DNA of 64,000 nt. Source: V1-33 sp964523105. Lineage in GTDB: Bacteria > Verrucomicrobiota > Verrucomicrobiia > Verrucomicrobiales > V1-33. A program made the position numbers and the translations under genes. The notes under the pieces were generated by a model. The model had not been told where the DNA came from. It saw only the letters and a program-made list of their open reading frames with translations, and searched no databases. Where the stretch lies: positions 186,001 to 250,000 of the forward strand of contig CAZFZN010000001.1 in NCBI GenBank assembly GCA_964523105.1, read 5' to 3'. Shown piece by piece: positions 18,059-26,572 of the stretch; positions within the stretch are counted from its first letter, which is position 1, and every line of letters begins with the position of its first letter.

Positions 18059-18245
18059 GAGTCTAAGGGTTGAGGAAAGGAAGTGGAGAATCGCCACGAT
18101 TCCCGGTTTGCCAAGAACTTTTCCCGATAAGCACAGGATATTGTGGTGCGGGCGTTACTGAAACCTGGATGCTGTGGGGCTGCGGCAGGAGTAATCCACG
18201 TTCCAGACGATGCGGTTCTCCTCTTCCACCGTCACCCGGTGTAAT

Positions 18246-18308
18246 GAGCGGGCGCATGAACCGGGCATCCGCGCAGCCGGCGCGGTGCCCGTTCATGGAT
18301 GACCGCTC
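18246..18308 (-). terminator. imperfect stem-loop between the RHS gene and smc
   Basis: GAGCGGGCGCATGAAC and its imperfect complement ending GACCGCTC can fold into a long stem in the 286-bp gap (18059-18344). The gap has no coding frame. The stem lies 37 bp past the RHS stop and could end that transcript, but no T-run is visible. No clear smc promoter was recognised in the rest of the gap. Confidence 0.35.
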
Positions 18309-18344
18309 AGAAAGAGGCCTCGCTCCCTTCGATTTTGGCCACCG

Positions 18345-21300
18345 TTACGGCGAAGTGCGTTTCAAACGGTAGAACTGCCGGGGGGCCTCAGTCGTGTCAA
18401 TGACGGTCCCGGTCTGGTGCGGTGCGCCGGGCAGCGCTTTCCAGCCGGGCGTCTCGCTGAGGTTATCGTTGGATTCCACGGTGTAGGTGAAGCCGGGGAG
18501 CACTGCAAAGGTCAGGGTTACCTGCTCCATGCCGTTCGGCAGCCGCACGGTGCTGGCGCGCAGTTCCGGTTCCGGGACCGGGCCTGCTCCGACGGTGGTC
18601 GCAGCCTGAGCCGAACCCGGGGTGGGCTGCACATTGCCGGTGTGGTCGCGGGCAACGCTGTAGAAGCTGTAGGTGTTGCCGGTCTGGCCCTGGAACAATG
18701 CCGAGGTGGCGTTGACCGCGGATTGCCATAACTCCCACGCGCCGCCGTTCACGGAGACGTAGATGTCGTAGCTGGCGATTCCCGCCCCGGTATCCGTGCC
18801 GGACCATGTGACCGGGAACTCCGCCGCAGGCGCCTGCTCAGGGAGTGTCGCGATGCTGCTGGATGGCGCGTCTGCATCCAGGGTGACGAGCGCCTGTTTG
18901 TTGGGATCAATGCCCTCAGAGGGATCCTGCGGGTTCACCTGATCGGTGGCGATGACTTCGTTGAAGTCGAATTTGATAACGGCCACGTTGCGGATGGCGG
19001 TGCTGGTGGGCAGCGCGGCTTTGCTGCGCACGGTGAAAGCCATGTGACCCTTGCCGCGGCCGGTTCCGTCCTCGGGCGGGAGAAAGCCCGTGAGCACATC
19101 CGGCGGCAGACTGGTCTCCGGATTGATGGACTGGTAACTAACCGAAACCAGGCCGGTGGAGAAATCAATCCCCGCGGTGATCTCCACGTTGAAGGTTTGA
19201 TCGTTGTAAGTCATGAACGCGCTGCCGGTGAAGTGACTGCTGCCGCCAGGCACGGACACGATGGTGTCTCCGAATCCGAATTCCGTGAACCGGAAGGTCT
19301 CCCAGTCCAGCGTTGAGGCGAGTTGATCGGTGACGGTGACGCGCTGCGCCGGAGCGCTGGCGACTGTCGGATAGGGATCGCCGTTCGCATCGCGTGAGCC
19401 CGGCCCGATGTTCTCAAAGTTCACACGATAGGGAATGAGCGCATCCGCCTGAATCCACGCTTCCGGGCCGAAGCCGGCGGGACCGATTTTTTCGTTGGGA
19501 TCGATGGCCCGCGGCGATCCCGCGCCGCCGCCGCCGCCGCCACCGCCGGGGCCGCCGGGGCCGCCGCCGCCGGGGTCACGCGGTTCGTCATCGGGCCGCG
19601 GCCAGCCACCGAAGCCGCCGGGAGGAGGGCTGCCTGCGCCCCCACCACCGCCACCGGGGCTACAAGGGCCCGCACCACCACCACCACCACCACCACCACC
19701 ACCACCACCGCCCCCGCCACCGCCACCGCCACCGCCACCGCCGCCCCCCCACAGAAGCAAGCCTACCTTGATAGGGTTCCGCGTGAACATTAACCCACCG
19801 ACATCCTGGGCCGCGGCGCCGGCGCAATCCACCACCCTTCGCTGACCGGCTTCATGGTTGTTCACTCCGTCCTCGAATTGCTGATTCGCGTCGCCCTGGT
19901 TCTTGGCTTCCATGGAATCCAGAATGCCGCCCAGACCAGCTCCATACGATTGATCGAGGCCGGCGGTGAAGCCACTGAACCCCCCGCTGCCGCACCCGCC
20001 GTCCTCGCACTGCAATCCGGATACGTCGAAGGACGAAACGGGGTTGTTGGCGGCGTAGCGATGGAAGTTCTGATCCCCCGAAAGGAGTTCGATGGGGTCG
20101 CTGTTGATGAAGCGGCCTGTTTTCGGGGAATAGAACCGCGCCCGCATGAACTCGAGTCCGTTGGGTTCGGAACTGATGCCAAACGAGCCGACGAACCCGA
20201 GCGAATGATCCGCGGGCGCGCCGCTGGTCGCCAGCGTTTCGCCAAAAGGCCGCCACGCGCGGGATCCCAGCACGGCACCGGCGGCATCGCGTGTGGCCAC
20301 AACGTTGCCCATCGGATCGTTGTCGAAAAACTGGCGCTGGCCGCCCTGTTCTCTGGCGGCGAGGCCCAGACCATGTGTGTTCTGCGCAGCCAAAGCGCCG
20401 TCCCGGTATTCCGCGACCACATCGGCCAGGCCGATCGGGTCCAGCAGGTATTCGGTGCGCGTGCCATTGAGGATCGCCGCAGTGCGGTTCCCGAGTGCGT
20501 CGTACTCATACTGCGTGACGCCTTCCGGGCCGGTGACTTGAGTGAGGCGGTTGGCGGCATCCCAGGCATAAGTGCGCTCGCCGTCGGAGAGGAGATTACC
20601 GTCGGCATCATATTGCCAGGCCGCACCGCCGACCGCGCTGTATTGGTTGAGGACGTCCGGGGTATAGACGGTGGTGATGCCGTTGAGCACCGTGGCCGTG
20701 CGATTGCCGAGGGCATCGTAGGTATAGCGCAGATCCTGATTGGTAATGCCAGGATTCACGGAAACAAAGACGGCGCGCGTCAATTGGCTGACGGCGTCAT
20801 ATTCATATGTCCACGCCCCGTCGAGCGTCTCCATGCCGGTGCGGCGTCCGCGGGCATCATAGGAGTAATCAAAACGGGAACTGACCGCGCCGCCGGGGGC
20901 GTGATTGAGGTGGTGGAGGATCCTGCCGGCGGCATCGAATTCCCAGGTCGTGTAGGCGCCGTTGCCTTTGTTGAGACGCTGCAGGCGTCCGGCGGCATCG
21001 TAAAGGTACTCCGCCAGCATCGCATCGGCGCTGTCGGTCACTTTCCAGAGTCGTCCCGCCACATCGTACTGATAGCGGGCCTCGCCACCGGTGCTGTCGG
21101 TGAGACGGGTGCGGCGCCCGTGGGTGTCGTAGGAATACTCCACCCAGCGGCCCTCCGGATTGGTGATCCGCTTCACGCGGTCGCCGTCCTGGGCGGTGTT
21201 GTAAGTGTAGAGCGTGATGCGGTCGGGGCCGGTGGCCGGATGTTCGGTGATCTGCGTCAGGTTCCGGCGCGCGTCGTAATCGAAGTCATCATAGCTGCCA

Positions 21301-24300
21301 TCGGCGAAGGTGCGGCGATCCAGCTGACCGGCCGGCGTCCATGTTTGGCTGATGACCTGCCCGCGGCGGTTGGTCAGGGTTTGGGGCCGTCCGGTGACGG
21401 TGTGATTTTCCAGGCGCTCGATGGAGCCGTCGGCCCTGGTGGTGTCGAGCCGGTTGCCTTTGGCGTCGTAGGTGTAGCGCGTGACGTTGCCCTTCGCGTC
21501 GGTGAATTGGGTCAGCCGCTTGAGCGGGTGGTTGTAGCCGAACCGCGTGACCTGGCCGAGTTCATCCGTGATGGAAGCGGGGCTGCCGCAGTTGCACCAG
21601 GTGAAGCTCTGCGTGTCACCGGTGGGAAACACGAGCCGGCGCATGCGCAGATTGCTGTCGAATTCCCTGGTCGTAAGGTTCCCCAGCGGATCGGTGATCC
21701 TCGCCAGCAGCCCGTGATGCTCGAAGAAGAGCGACGTCGTGCCTCCCGCGGCGCTGGCGGTGACGCCCCCGGCGCTGTCGTAGCCGAAGGTGACCGTCTG
21801 TTCTCCGCCGGCGAGCCAGGAAGAGGCGAGCCGCCCGCGGGCGTCCCACGCATAGTGGCGGGTGGTTCCGCCGCGGGTCACGGACTTGAGTGCGTGCAGG
21901 ATGGCAGGTGCTCCCGTGGTTTCATATTGATAGGCGGCGACTTTGCCGTCGCCGGTAGTGGCGGACTCAAGGTACGCGCCATTGTAGGCATAGGTGACCG
22001 CATGGCCGGTGGAACTGCTCACTCCGCTGACGAATCCCGCGCCGTTGTAGGTCAGGGTAAGGCTGGCGCCGGAGGAATGCGTCAGGCCGGTGAGCTGGCC
22101 GGCGCCGTTCCACGCAGCCGTAGTGCGGTTGTTGTTCGCATCCTGAACGTAGTCGATCCGTCCATCGGAGCGGAAGCGCGTGATGATGCCGCCGGGTGTC
22201 TGCAGCTGATAGCCGCCGCCGGTGGCCACCAGCGTGGCGGCGTCACCGGCATCGGAGAAATAGCCGCCGTTGCGCGTGTCACGCGAGAACACCCGGGTGG
22301 AACCGCTTTCGCCCACGAGCATGACCAGAGCGCCGGCCCGCTCCACCGTCAGCCGCGCCTGCCAGGGCGTGAACCACCCGCGTCCGAACGGCCCGGTGAA
22401 CTGCCGTGCGCGAAGATTCGCGGAGAACCGGCGCTCCAGGTTCAGCGTCGTGCCGGGCACCATGACGACGGCGTCCGTTGCATTCTCCAGCACCGGCGCG
22501 GGTGAATAGCCGTAGGCCTGCTGGACCTCGAAATTCCACAGCTCATCCACATCCGTCACCCGCAGGCCGAGGCGGCCGAGGAACTGCGCGTTGTCACTGA
22601 GCATCTGCACGTAATCCGAGGTCGTGGCCAGGCCGGAGGTGAGATTGGCATAGACCAGGTCCCACGTGGCCGCGTCCAGCGTGGGGGGCCGCAATGCCTC
22701 CTTGCGCGATGCCCAGTCGATCAGTGAGGGATGGTCCGCCGTCCAATAGCGGATTTCCAGTTCCACTGCGCTGTCACTGAAATTCCACGGCTGAAGCAGG
22801 CCGATGTAATAGACCGGCACCTGAAAGCGCTCGCCGGGATTGAGAATGCCGGGCTGCGCGCCGCTGGCCAGGATGAGCGCTTCGTGCGCCGTGCCAGGCG
22901 GCAAACCCGCGGTGCCGGACCAGTAGTTTTGCACCACGCGGCTTTGATCCATGGTGAGAATCGGCCGGTCGCTGCCGTCAGGATCGCTGCTCTGCAATTT
23001 CAATACCGGCGCGGGCATGGCGGCATTGCCGGTATTGGCATATTCCACGTAGATCGTCGCCACCGCATGACGCCCGAGGGCAGCCGGCAGAATAAGGCGC
23101 GTTTCCAGCAACGGCTGACCCGCGGAGAGAAACTCAAAAGCACCCGGCAGCATGGCGCTGGTGTTATCCGCCCGGCGCACCACCACGTCGTATATGCCCG
23201 GCGCGGCATTGCCGGCCGCGAAGGTGGCGCTCAGTTGCGTAAAGGAGTCCACCGAGACGCTGCCCGCGGCGACCACCGTGCCGCCGGAAACCAGTTCGAC
23301 CAGCGTGCCGGCCTGAAACCCGGCGCCCGAGACCGTCATCGTGAACGAGGCTCCCGTGGCGTGCTGCGCCGGGACTGCGTTCGTGAGGGATACGCCAGGG
23401 CGAACAGCCTGAAGCGTGAAGGAACCGGGCGAGGGCACGAGGTCGCCATAGACAAGGATGTACCAGACCCCGGGAGAAGCGTTGGAGATATTCAGTGTAC
23501 GGTCGGAGCCTGTGCCCCAGGCATCCGCATACTCAAAGCCCGCCCGGGTGGGCGGCACGCCGCGGGACGCATACAATTCCACGCGATTGCCGGCGCCGGC
23601 ATTGAGCAGCGAAAGGGTGAGCGGTCCGCTTTGCGTAATCTCGAGGCGGAATAACTGGGCCTCGCCCGGGCCGGAGAGCGTGCCGGCATGAGCCGGACCT
23701 ACTGCCAAATCCGTTTGCGAGGTCTCACTCAACTGGAACGCATAAGCCGCGCCGCCCGCCGCAGCGCTGCCGCCAAAAACAGTCAGGACATAGGGTCCGG
23801 AGGCCGGCAGGGTGAGGAGGGAGGAATCGCCGGTCAGCCCGGTGAAGCCGGTCCAGTTGTTCGGGCCGCGCAAAGAGAAACGCAGTCCAGGCACCGAAGC
23901 ATTGATGAAATCCAACCGCACCTGCTGTCCAGCGGCAGCGGTGAAGGTCCAGCGGTCCAGGCTCCCGGCGCCGGCCAGCGCGCCATTCATGCGCTGGTTC
24001 ATTGTGAGCGGATACACATCGCCGAATCCGGCGTCGTCGGTATAGAGAAAACTCTGCGGGATGACCTCAGCGGTGCCGCCGGTCAGGGCCGTCTTCCATG
24101 ACCATTCCACTCCATTGATGGTCGGCGCAGCGGGCCAGGCCCGGTAGAGCAGAGTGAATGGATAGAGTCCCGGCTCCTCAAAACGGGTCTGGGTCCAGGT
24201 GTAGGCGAACGCGCGGCTCGGCGCATAGGAGAGAACCTCCTGACCGACGCTCAAATGGAACCCGTCATCGCTGCCCACGCCCAGTTCCACCTCGATGGCC

Positions 24301-26402
24301 GGCGTGGCGGGATCGAGGTCGAGGGCCTCGGTAATCTTTACAAAACCGCTCATCCGCAGCATAAAATTCAAGGCTGGCGCGTCGGCCAGATCCGGCGGCG
24401 GCGCCGTGGTGGAGCTGAAGAATTGCGTCAGGTTGCTGCCGTTCGGCACGGTGTCCCCGGGGCTGGGAAAATCCACGACCGGACTCGTGATGACGCCATT
24501 TGGAGCCACCGGGGCGATCTGCGAGGAAAACGGCACTGTGGACCCTCCAAGGCCCTGGAATATTTCTACCTTCACTCCGTTGCCGTCCGCCGCCGGCGCC
24601 GGGCCAGTCAGCCCGGCGGACGGAACCGTGCCGGCCGGGACGATGCGCGTGGCCGCAAAGTGGGTCTGGATTTCCGCCGGGCTTAGCTCGGTATCGTAAC
24701 TGGCGAATCCAAGAATCAGCCCGCTCAGCAGATTGTCGAAAGTGCCGTTGGTCCGGCGCGCGGCCCCCAGGCCCGTCGGCCCCGCGATCCGCAGCGGCGC
24801 TCCGGTGAAGACATGCGCCAGCGCACCATTCACATAGAGCCGCGTGTCGGTGCCGTCACTGGTGAAGACGAAATGCGAATCGCGCAGCGGGATTGAACGA
24901 ACCGGCGAATGAATATCCAGCACCACCGGGACAAGTTCGGTCAGGCCCATCATGCCGGTATTGTTGTATTGCTCGAATTTCAGCACCTGGGAAAACCAGT
25001 CGCCCAGCAGCACGGCACTGTTGTTGTCGGTATTGGCGTAAACGATGAATTCGAAGGAGCGGTCTCCGGTAAGGGCTCCGACATCGATGGTGAGCGGCGC
25101 CGCCCAGCCCATTACCGGATTGAAATGGGTCGCAGCCGGGACCACGCCCGCACCTGTCACCGCAGTGCGCCAGTCCTGGTAGGCGTTGATGCCCGTGGCG
25201 GCAAAATGCGCCTGGATTTCCGCAGGGCTCAGCGCTTCATCATAACTGGCAAATCCATAAATCGCCCCCTTGAGTAAATCGAAGAACGACCCGTCGCCGC
25301 CCAGCCCGGCTCCCAATCCGGTCTGCCCCTCGATCCGGAGCTGAACTCCGGCAAAGGTGTGCATCAGCACCCCGTTAACGTAGAGCAGCGTGTCATTGCC
25401 GACTGCGGTGAAGACCACATGCAGGTCGTGGGAGAGATTCGAGCCGATCGGTGACACGTGGTTCACGATGGAGGGCGAGAACCTGGTGAACCCGAAACGG
25501 CCGCTGTTGTTGTGCTGCTCGAACTTCAATAGATCCGAACGCACGTCACCGAGCAGGGCCGACGTCGTGCCGTCGAGCGTGGCATTGACGATGAATTCGA
25601 ATGACCGGTCGCCCGTGAGCGCTCCGACGTTGATGCTGACCGGCGCATCACCGTGGACCGCATCAAAGCGGGTGGAGACCGGCGGAGTTCCAGCGCTGGT
25701 GACAGCGTTTCGCCATTCCGGAAACGCGCCGATGCCGGTGGCGGCGTAGTGGGCGCGGACTTCCTCCGCATCCAGCGCGGTGTCGTAACTGGCGAACCCC
25801 TTCACCGTGCCATTGAGGTAGTCGGTGAAGTTGATTCCGTCCACCTGCAGGCTCGCTCCCAGCGCTGCCTGCCCCGCCACCCGCAATGGCACACCGGTGA
25901 ACGTATGGACCGGTTCACCATTGACGTAGAGCCGTGTATCACTGCCCGCGCCGGTGAAGACGACATGCGTGTCCCGTTCCAGCAGGGCAGTGACCGGCGC
26001 GGAGCGGTTCACAATCGAGGGCGTGAACTCGGTAATGCCATAGACGCCGGTATTGTTGTGCTGCTCAAACTTCAGGCCCTGCGAAGTCATCGTGCCCAGC
26101 AGCGCGGAGTTGGTGCCGGCCCAAAAGGTCATGCCTTCGCGGCTGGCATTGACGATGAACTCGAAGGAGCGGTCCCCTGAAAACGCCCCCACATCGAGGA
26201 TCAGCGGATCGTCTCCCCTGACGGGCTGGAAGTGCGTCGTGACCGGCGGAGACCCAGTTTGAGTGACGGCCGCTTCCCATTGCGGGAAGCCGGCCCGGGC
26301 CGGCGTGATCCAGCAGAGAACCATGGCCATTATCACAGCACAGCCGTGGGCGGAGCCGGAGAGCACAAATGGGAGCAGGAGAGGCAGGGATCGTTGTTTC
26401 AT
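18345..26402 (-). CDS. giant secreted LamG / PPC / IPT / RHS-repeat surface protein
   Basis: 2685 residues. Order seen: signal peptide (1-37, ending TPARA); three tandem LamG/concanavalin-like repeats (about 38-600); a PA14/fibro-slime-like segment (about 605-790); two pre-peptidase-C-like beta domains (about 790-1010); an IPT/TIG-like domain (about 1015-1100); an RHS/YD-repeat shell (about 1300-2130) ending in the RHS core box RARFYSPKTGRFINSDP; a poly-Gly tract (about 2220-2290); a DUF7619/DUF11-like adhesin domain starting IDPNEKIGPAGFG; a fibronectin-like domain; and a short C-terminal domain (YTVESNDNLSETPGW, ending FYRLKRTSP). RHS proteins build a hollow shell that usually encloses a C-terminal toxin. 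Here the sequence after the core is not a recognisable toxin but a flexible Gly linker and wall-type domains. The gene lacks the TTGTCAGG motif common elsewhere. Adhesion or contact-dependent delivery are both possible. Confidence 0.85.
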   Translation of the reverse strand: MKQRSLPLLLPFVLSGSAHGCAVIMAMVLCWITPARAGFPQWEAAVTQTGSPPVTTHFQPVRGDDPLILDVGAFSGDRSFEFIVNASREGMTFWAGTNSALLGTMTSQGLKFEQHNNTGVYGITEFTPSIVNRSAPVTALLERDTHVVFTGAGSDTRLYVNGEPVHTFTGVPLRVAGQAALGASLQVDGINFTDYLNGTVKGFASYDTALDAEEVRAHYAATGIGAFPEWRNAVTSAGTPPVSTRFDAVHGDAPVSINVGALTGDRSFEFIVNATLDGTTSALLGDVRSDLLKFEQHNNSGRFGFTRFSPSIVNHVSPIGSNLSHDLHVVFTAVGNDTLLYVNGVLMHTFAGVQLRIEGQTGLGAGLGGDGSFFDLLKGAIYGFASYDEALSPAEIQAHFAATGINAYQDWRTAVTGAGVVPAATHFNPVMGWAAPLTIDVGALTGDRSFEFIVYANTDNNSAVLLGDWFSQVLKFEQYNNTGMMGLTELVPVVLDIHSPVRSIPLRDSHFVFTSDGTDTRLYVNGALAHVFTGAPLRIAGPTGLGAARRTNGTFDNLLSGLILGFASYDTELSPAEIQTHFAATRIVPAGTVPSAGLTGPAPAADGNGVKVEIFQGLGGSTVPFSSQIAPVAPNGVITSPVVDFPSPGDTVPNGSNLTQFFSSTTAPPPDLADAPALNFMLRMSGFVKITEALDLDPATPAIEVELGVGSDDGFHLSVGQEVLSYAPSRAFAYTWTQTRFEEPGLYPFTLLYRAWPAAPTINGVEWSWKTALTGGTAEVIPQSFLYTDDAGFGDVYPLTMNQRMNGALAGAGSLDRWTFTAAAGQQVRLDFINASVPGLRFSLRGPNNWTGFTGLTGDSSLLTLPASGPYVLTVFGGSAAAGGAAYAFQLSETSQTDLAVGPAHAGTLSGPGEAQLFRLEITQSGPLTLSLLNAGAGNRVELYASRGVPPTRAGFEYADAWGTGSDRTLNISNASPGVWYILVYGDLVPSPGSFTLQAVRPGVSLTNAVPAQHATGASFTMTVSGAGFQAGTLVELVSGGTVVAAGSVSVDSFTQLSATFAAGNAAPGIYDVVVRRADNTSAMLPGAFEFLSAGQPLLETRLILPAALGRHAVATIYVEYANTGNAAMPAPVLKLQSSDPDGSDRPILTMDQSRVVQNYWSGTAGLPPGTAHEALILASGAQPGILNPGERFQVPVYYIGLLQPWNFSDSAVELEIRYWTADHPSLIDWASRKEALRPPTLDAATWDLVYANLTSGLATTSDYVQMLSDNAQFLGRLGLRVTDVDELWNFEVQQAYGYSPAPVLENATDAVVMVPGTTLNLERRFSANLRARQFTGPFGRGWFTPWQARLTVERAGALVMLVGESGSTRVFSRDTRNGGYFSDAGDAATLVATGGGYQLQTPGGIITRFRSDGRIDYVQDANNNRTTAAWNGAGQLTGLTHSSGASLTLTYNGAGFVSGVSSSTGHAVTYAYNGAYLESATTGDGKVAAYQYETTGAPAILHALKSVTRGGTTRHYAWDARGRLASSWLAGGEQTVTFGYDSAGGVTASAAGGTTSLFFEHHGLLARITDPLGNLTTREFDSNLRMRRLVFPTGDTQSFTWCNCGSPASITDELGQVTRFGYNHPLKRLTQFTDAKGNVTRYTYDAKGNRLDTTRADGSIERLENHTVTGRPQTLTNRRGQVISQTWTPAGQLDRRTFADGSYDDFDYDARRNLTQITEHPATGPDRITLYTYNTAQDGDRVKRITNPEGRWVEYSYDTHGRRTRLTDSTGGEARYQYDVAGRLWKVTDSADAMLAEYLYDAAGRLQRLNKGNGAYTTWEFDAAGRILHHLNHAPGGAVSSRFDYSYDARGRRTGMETLDGAWTYEYDAVSQLTRAVFVSVNPGITNQDLRYTYDALGNRTATVLNGITTVYTPDVLNQYSAVGGAAWQYDADGNLLSDGERTYAWDAANRLTQVTGPEGVTQYEYDALGNRTAAILNGTRTEYLLDPIGLADVVAEYRDGALAAQNTHGLGLAAREQGGQRQFFDNDPMGNVVATRDAAGAVLGSRAWRPFGETLATSGAPADHSLGFVGSFGISSEPNGLEFMRARFYSPKTGRFINSDPIELLSGDQNFHRYAANNPVSSFDVSGLQCEDGGCGSGGFSGFTAGLDQSYGAGLGGILDSMEAKNQGDANQQFEDGVNNHEAGQRRVVDCAGAAAQDVGGLMFTRNPIKVGLLLWGGGGGGGGGGGGGGGGGGGGGGGGGAGPCSPGGGGGGAGSPPPGGFGGWPRPDDEPRDPGGGGPGGPGGGGGGGGAGSPRAIDPNEKIGPAGFGPEAWIQADALIPYRVNFENIGPGSRDANGDPYPTVASAPAQRVTVTDQLASTLDWETFRFTEFGFGDTIVSVPGGSSHFTGSAFMTYNDQTFNVEITAGIDFSTGLVSVSYQSINPETSLPPDVLTGFLPPEDGTGRGKGHMAFTVRSKAALPTSTAIRNVAVIKFDFNEVIATDQVNPQDPSEGIDPNKQALVTLDADAPSSSIATLPEQAPAAEFPVTWSGTDTGAGIASYDIYVSVNGGAWELWQSAVNATSALFQGQTGNTYSFYSVARDHTGNVQPTPGSAQAATTVGAGPVPEPELRASTVRLPNGMEQVTLTFAVLPGFTYTVESNDNLSETPGWKALPGAPHQTGTVIDTTEAPRQFYRLKRTSP
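19540..19752. repeat. trinucleotide (CCA/CCG)n microsatellite coding poly-glycine
   Basis: The tract has about twelve consecutive CCA units (about 19673-19709), then alternating CCG/CCA units, and further CCG-rich blocks down to 19540. On the coding strand this is a run of Gly codons of about 30 residues, then shorter Gly-Pro runs. Because the unit is 3 bp, slippage would change the linker length without breaking the frame. Confidence 0.85.
24640..26290 (-). repeat. three tandem LamG-like domain repeats within the RHS protein gene
   Basis: Three units of about 185 residues share the pattern DVGA(L/F)(S/T)GDRSFEFIV, LKFEQHNNT(G) or a close variant, H(F/V)VFT, TRLYVNG, LGA and GFASYDT. Unit boundaries fall near 25735 and 25180. 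The units differ at many residues, so they are old duplications rather than recent copies. LamG folds commonly bind glycans or matrix proteins. Confidence 0.8.
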
Positions 26403-26572
26403 GGGTTGAGTATCGTTGGCAGGGACCGGCAGTGGACCGGCTCGCTGCTCTTCCTCTCTGTTTCCCGCCCGCTATTACAGAATACTCCCAAATTCTTTTC
26501 GTAGATCCCCGATTCAAATGAAACCCTCTTCCGAGGTGACGGAAGTCCAGTCAGGTGACCGTAGGGAGCGGC

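Noticed and set aside
19671..19752. Regular short repeats that might suggest a CRISPR-like or tandem array
   Set aside because: It is a trinucleotide tract inside a coding sequence, with no spacers or cas genes.
19854..22505. Long open frame on the plus strand (883 codons) across the RHS gene
   Set aside because: It is antisense to the RHS repeats; the composition is the mirror of Gly/Asp-rich YD repeats and the translation has no recognisable domain.
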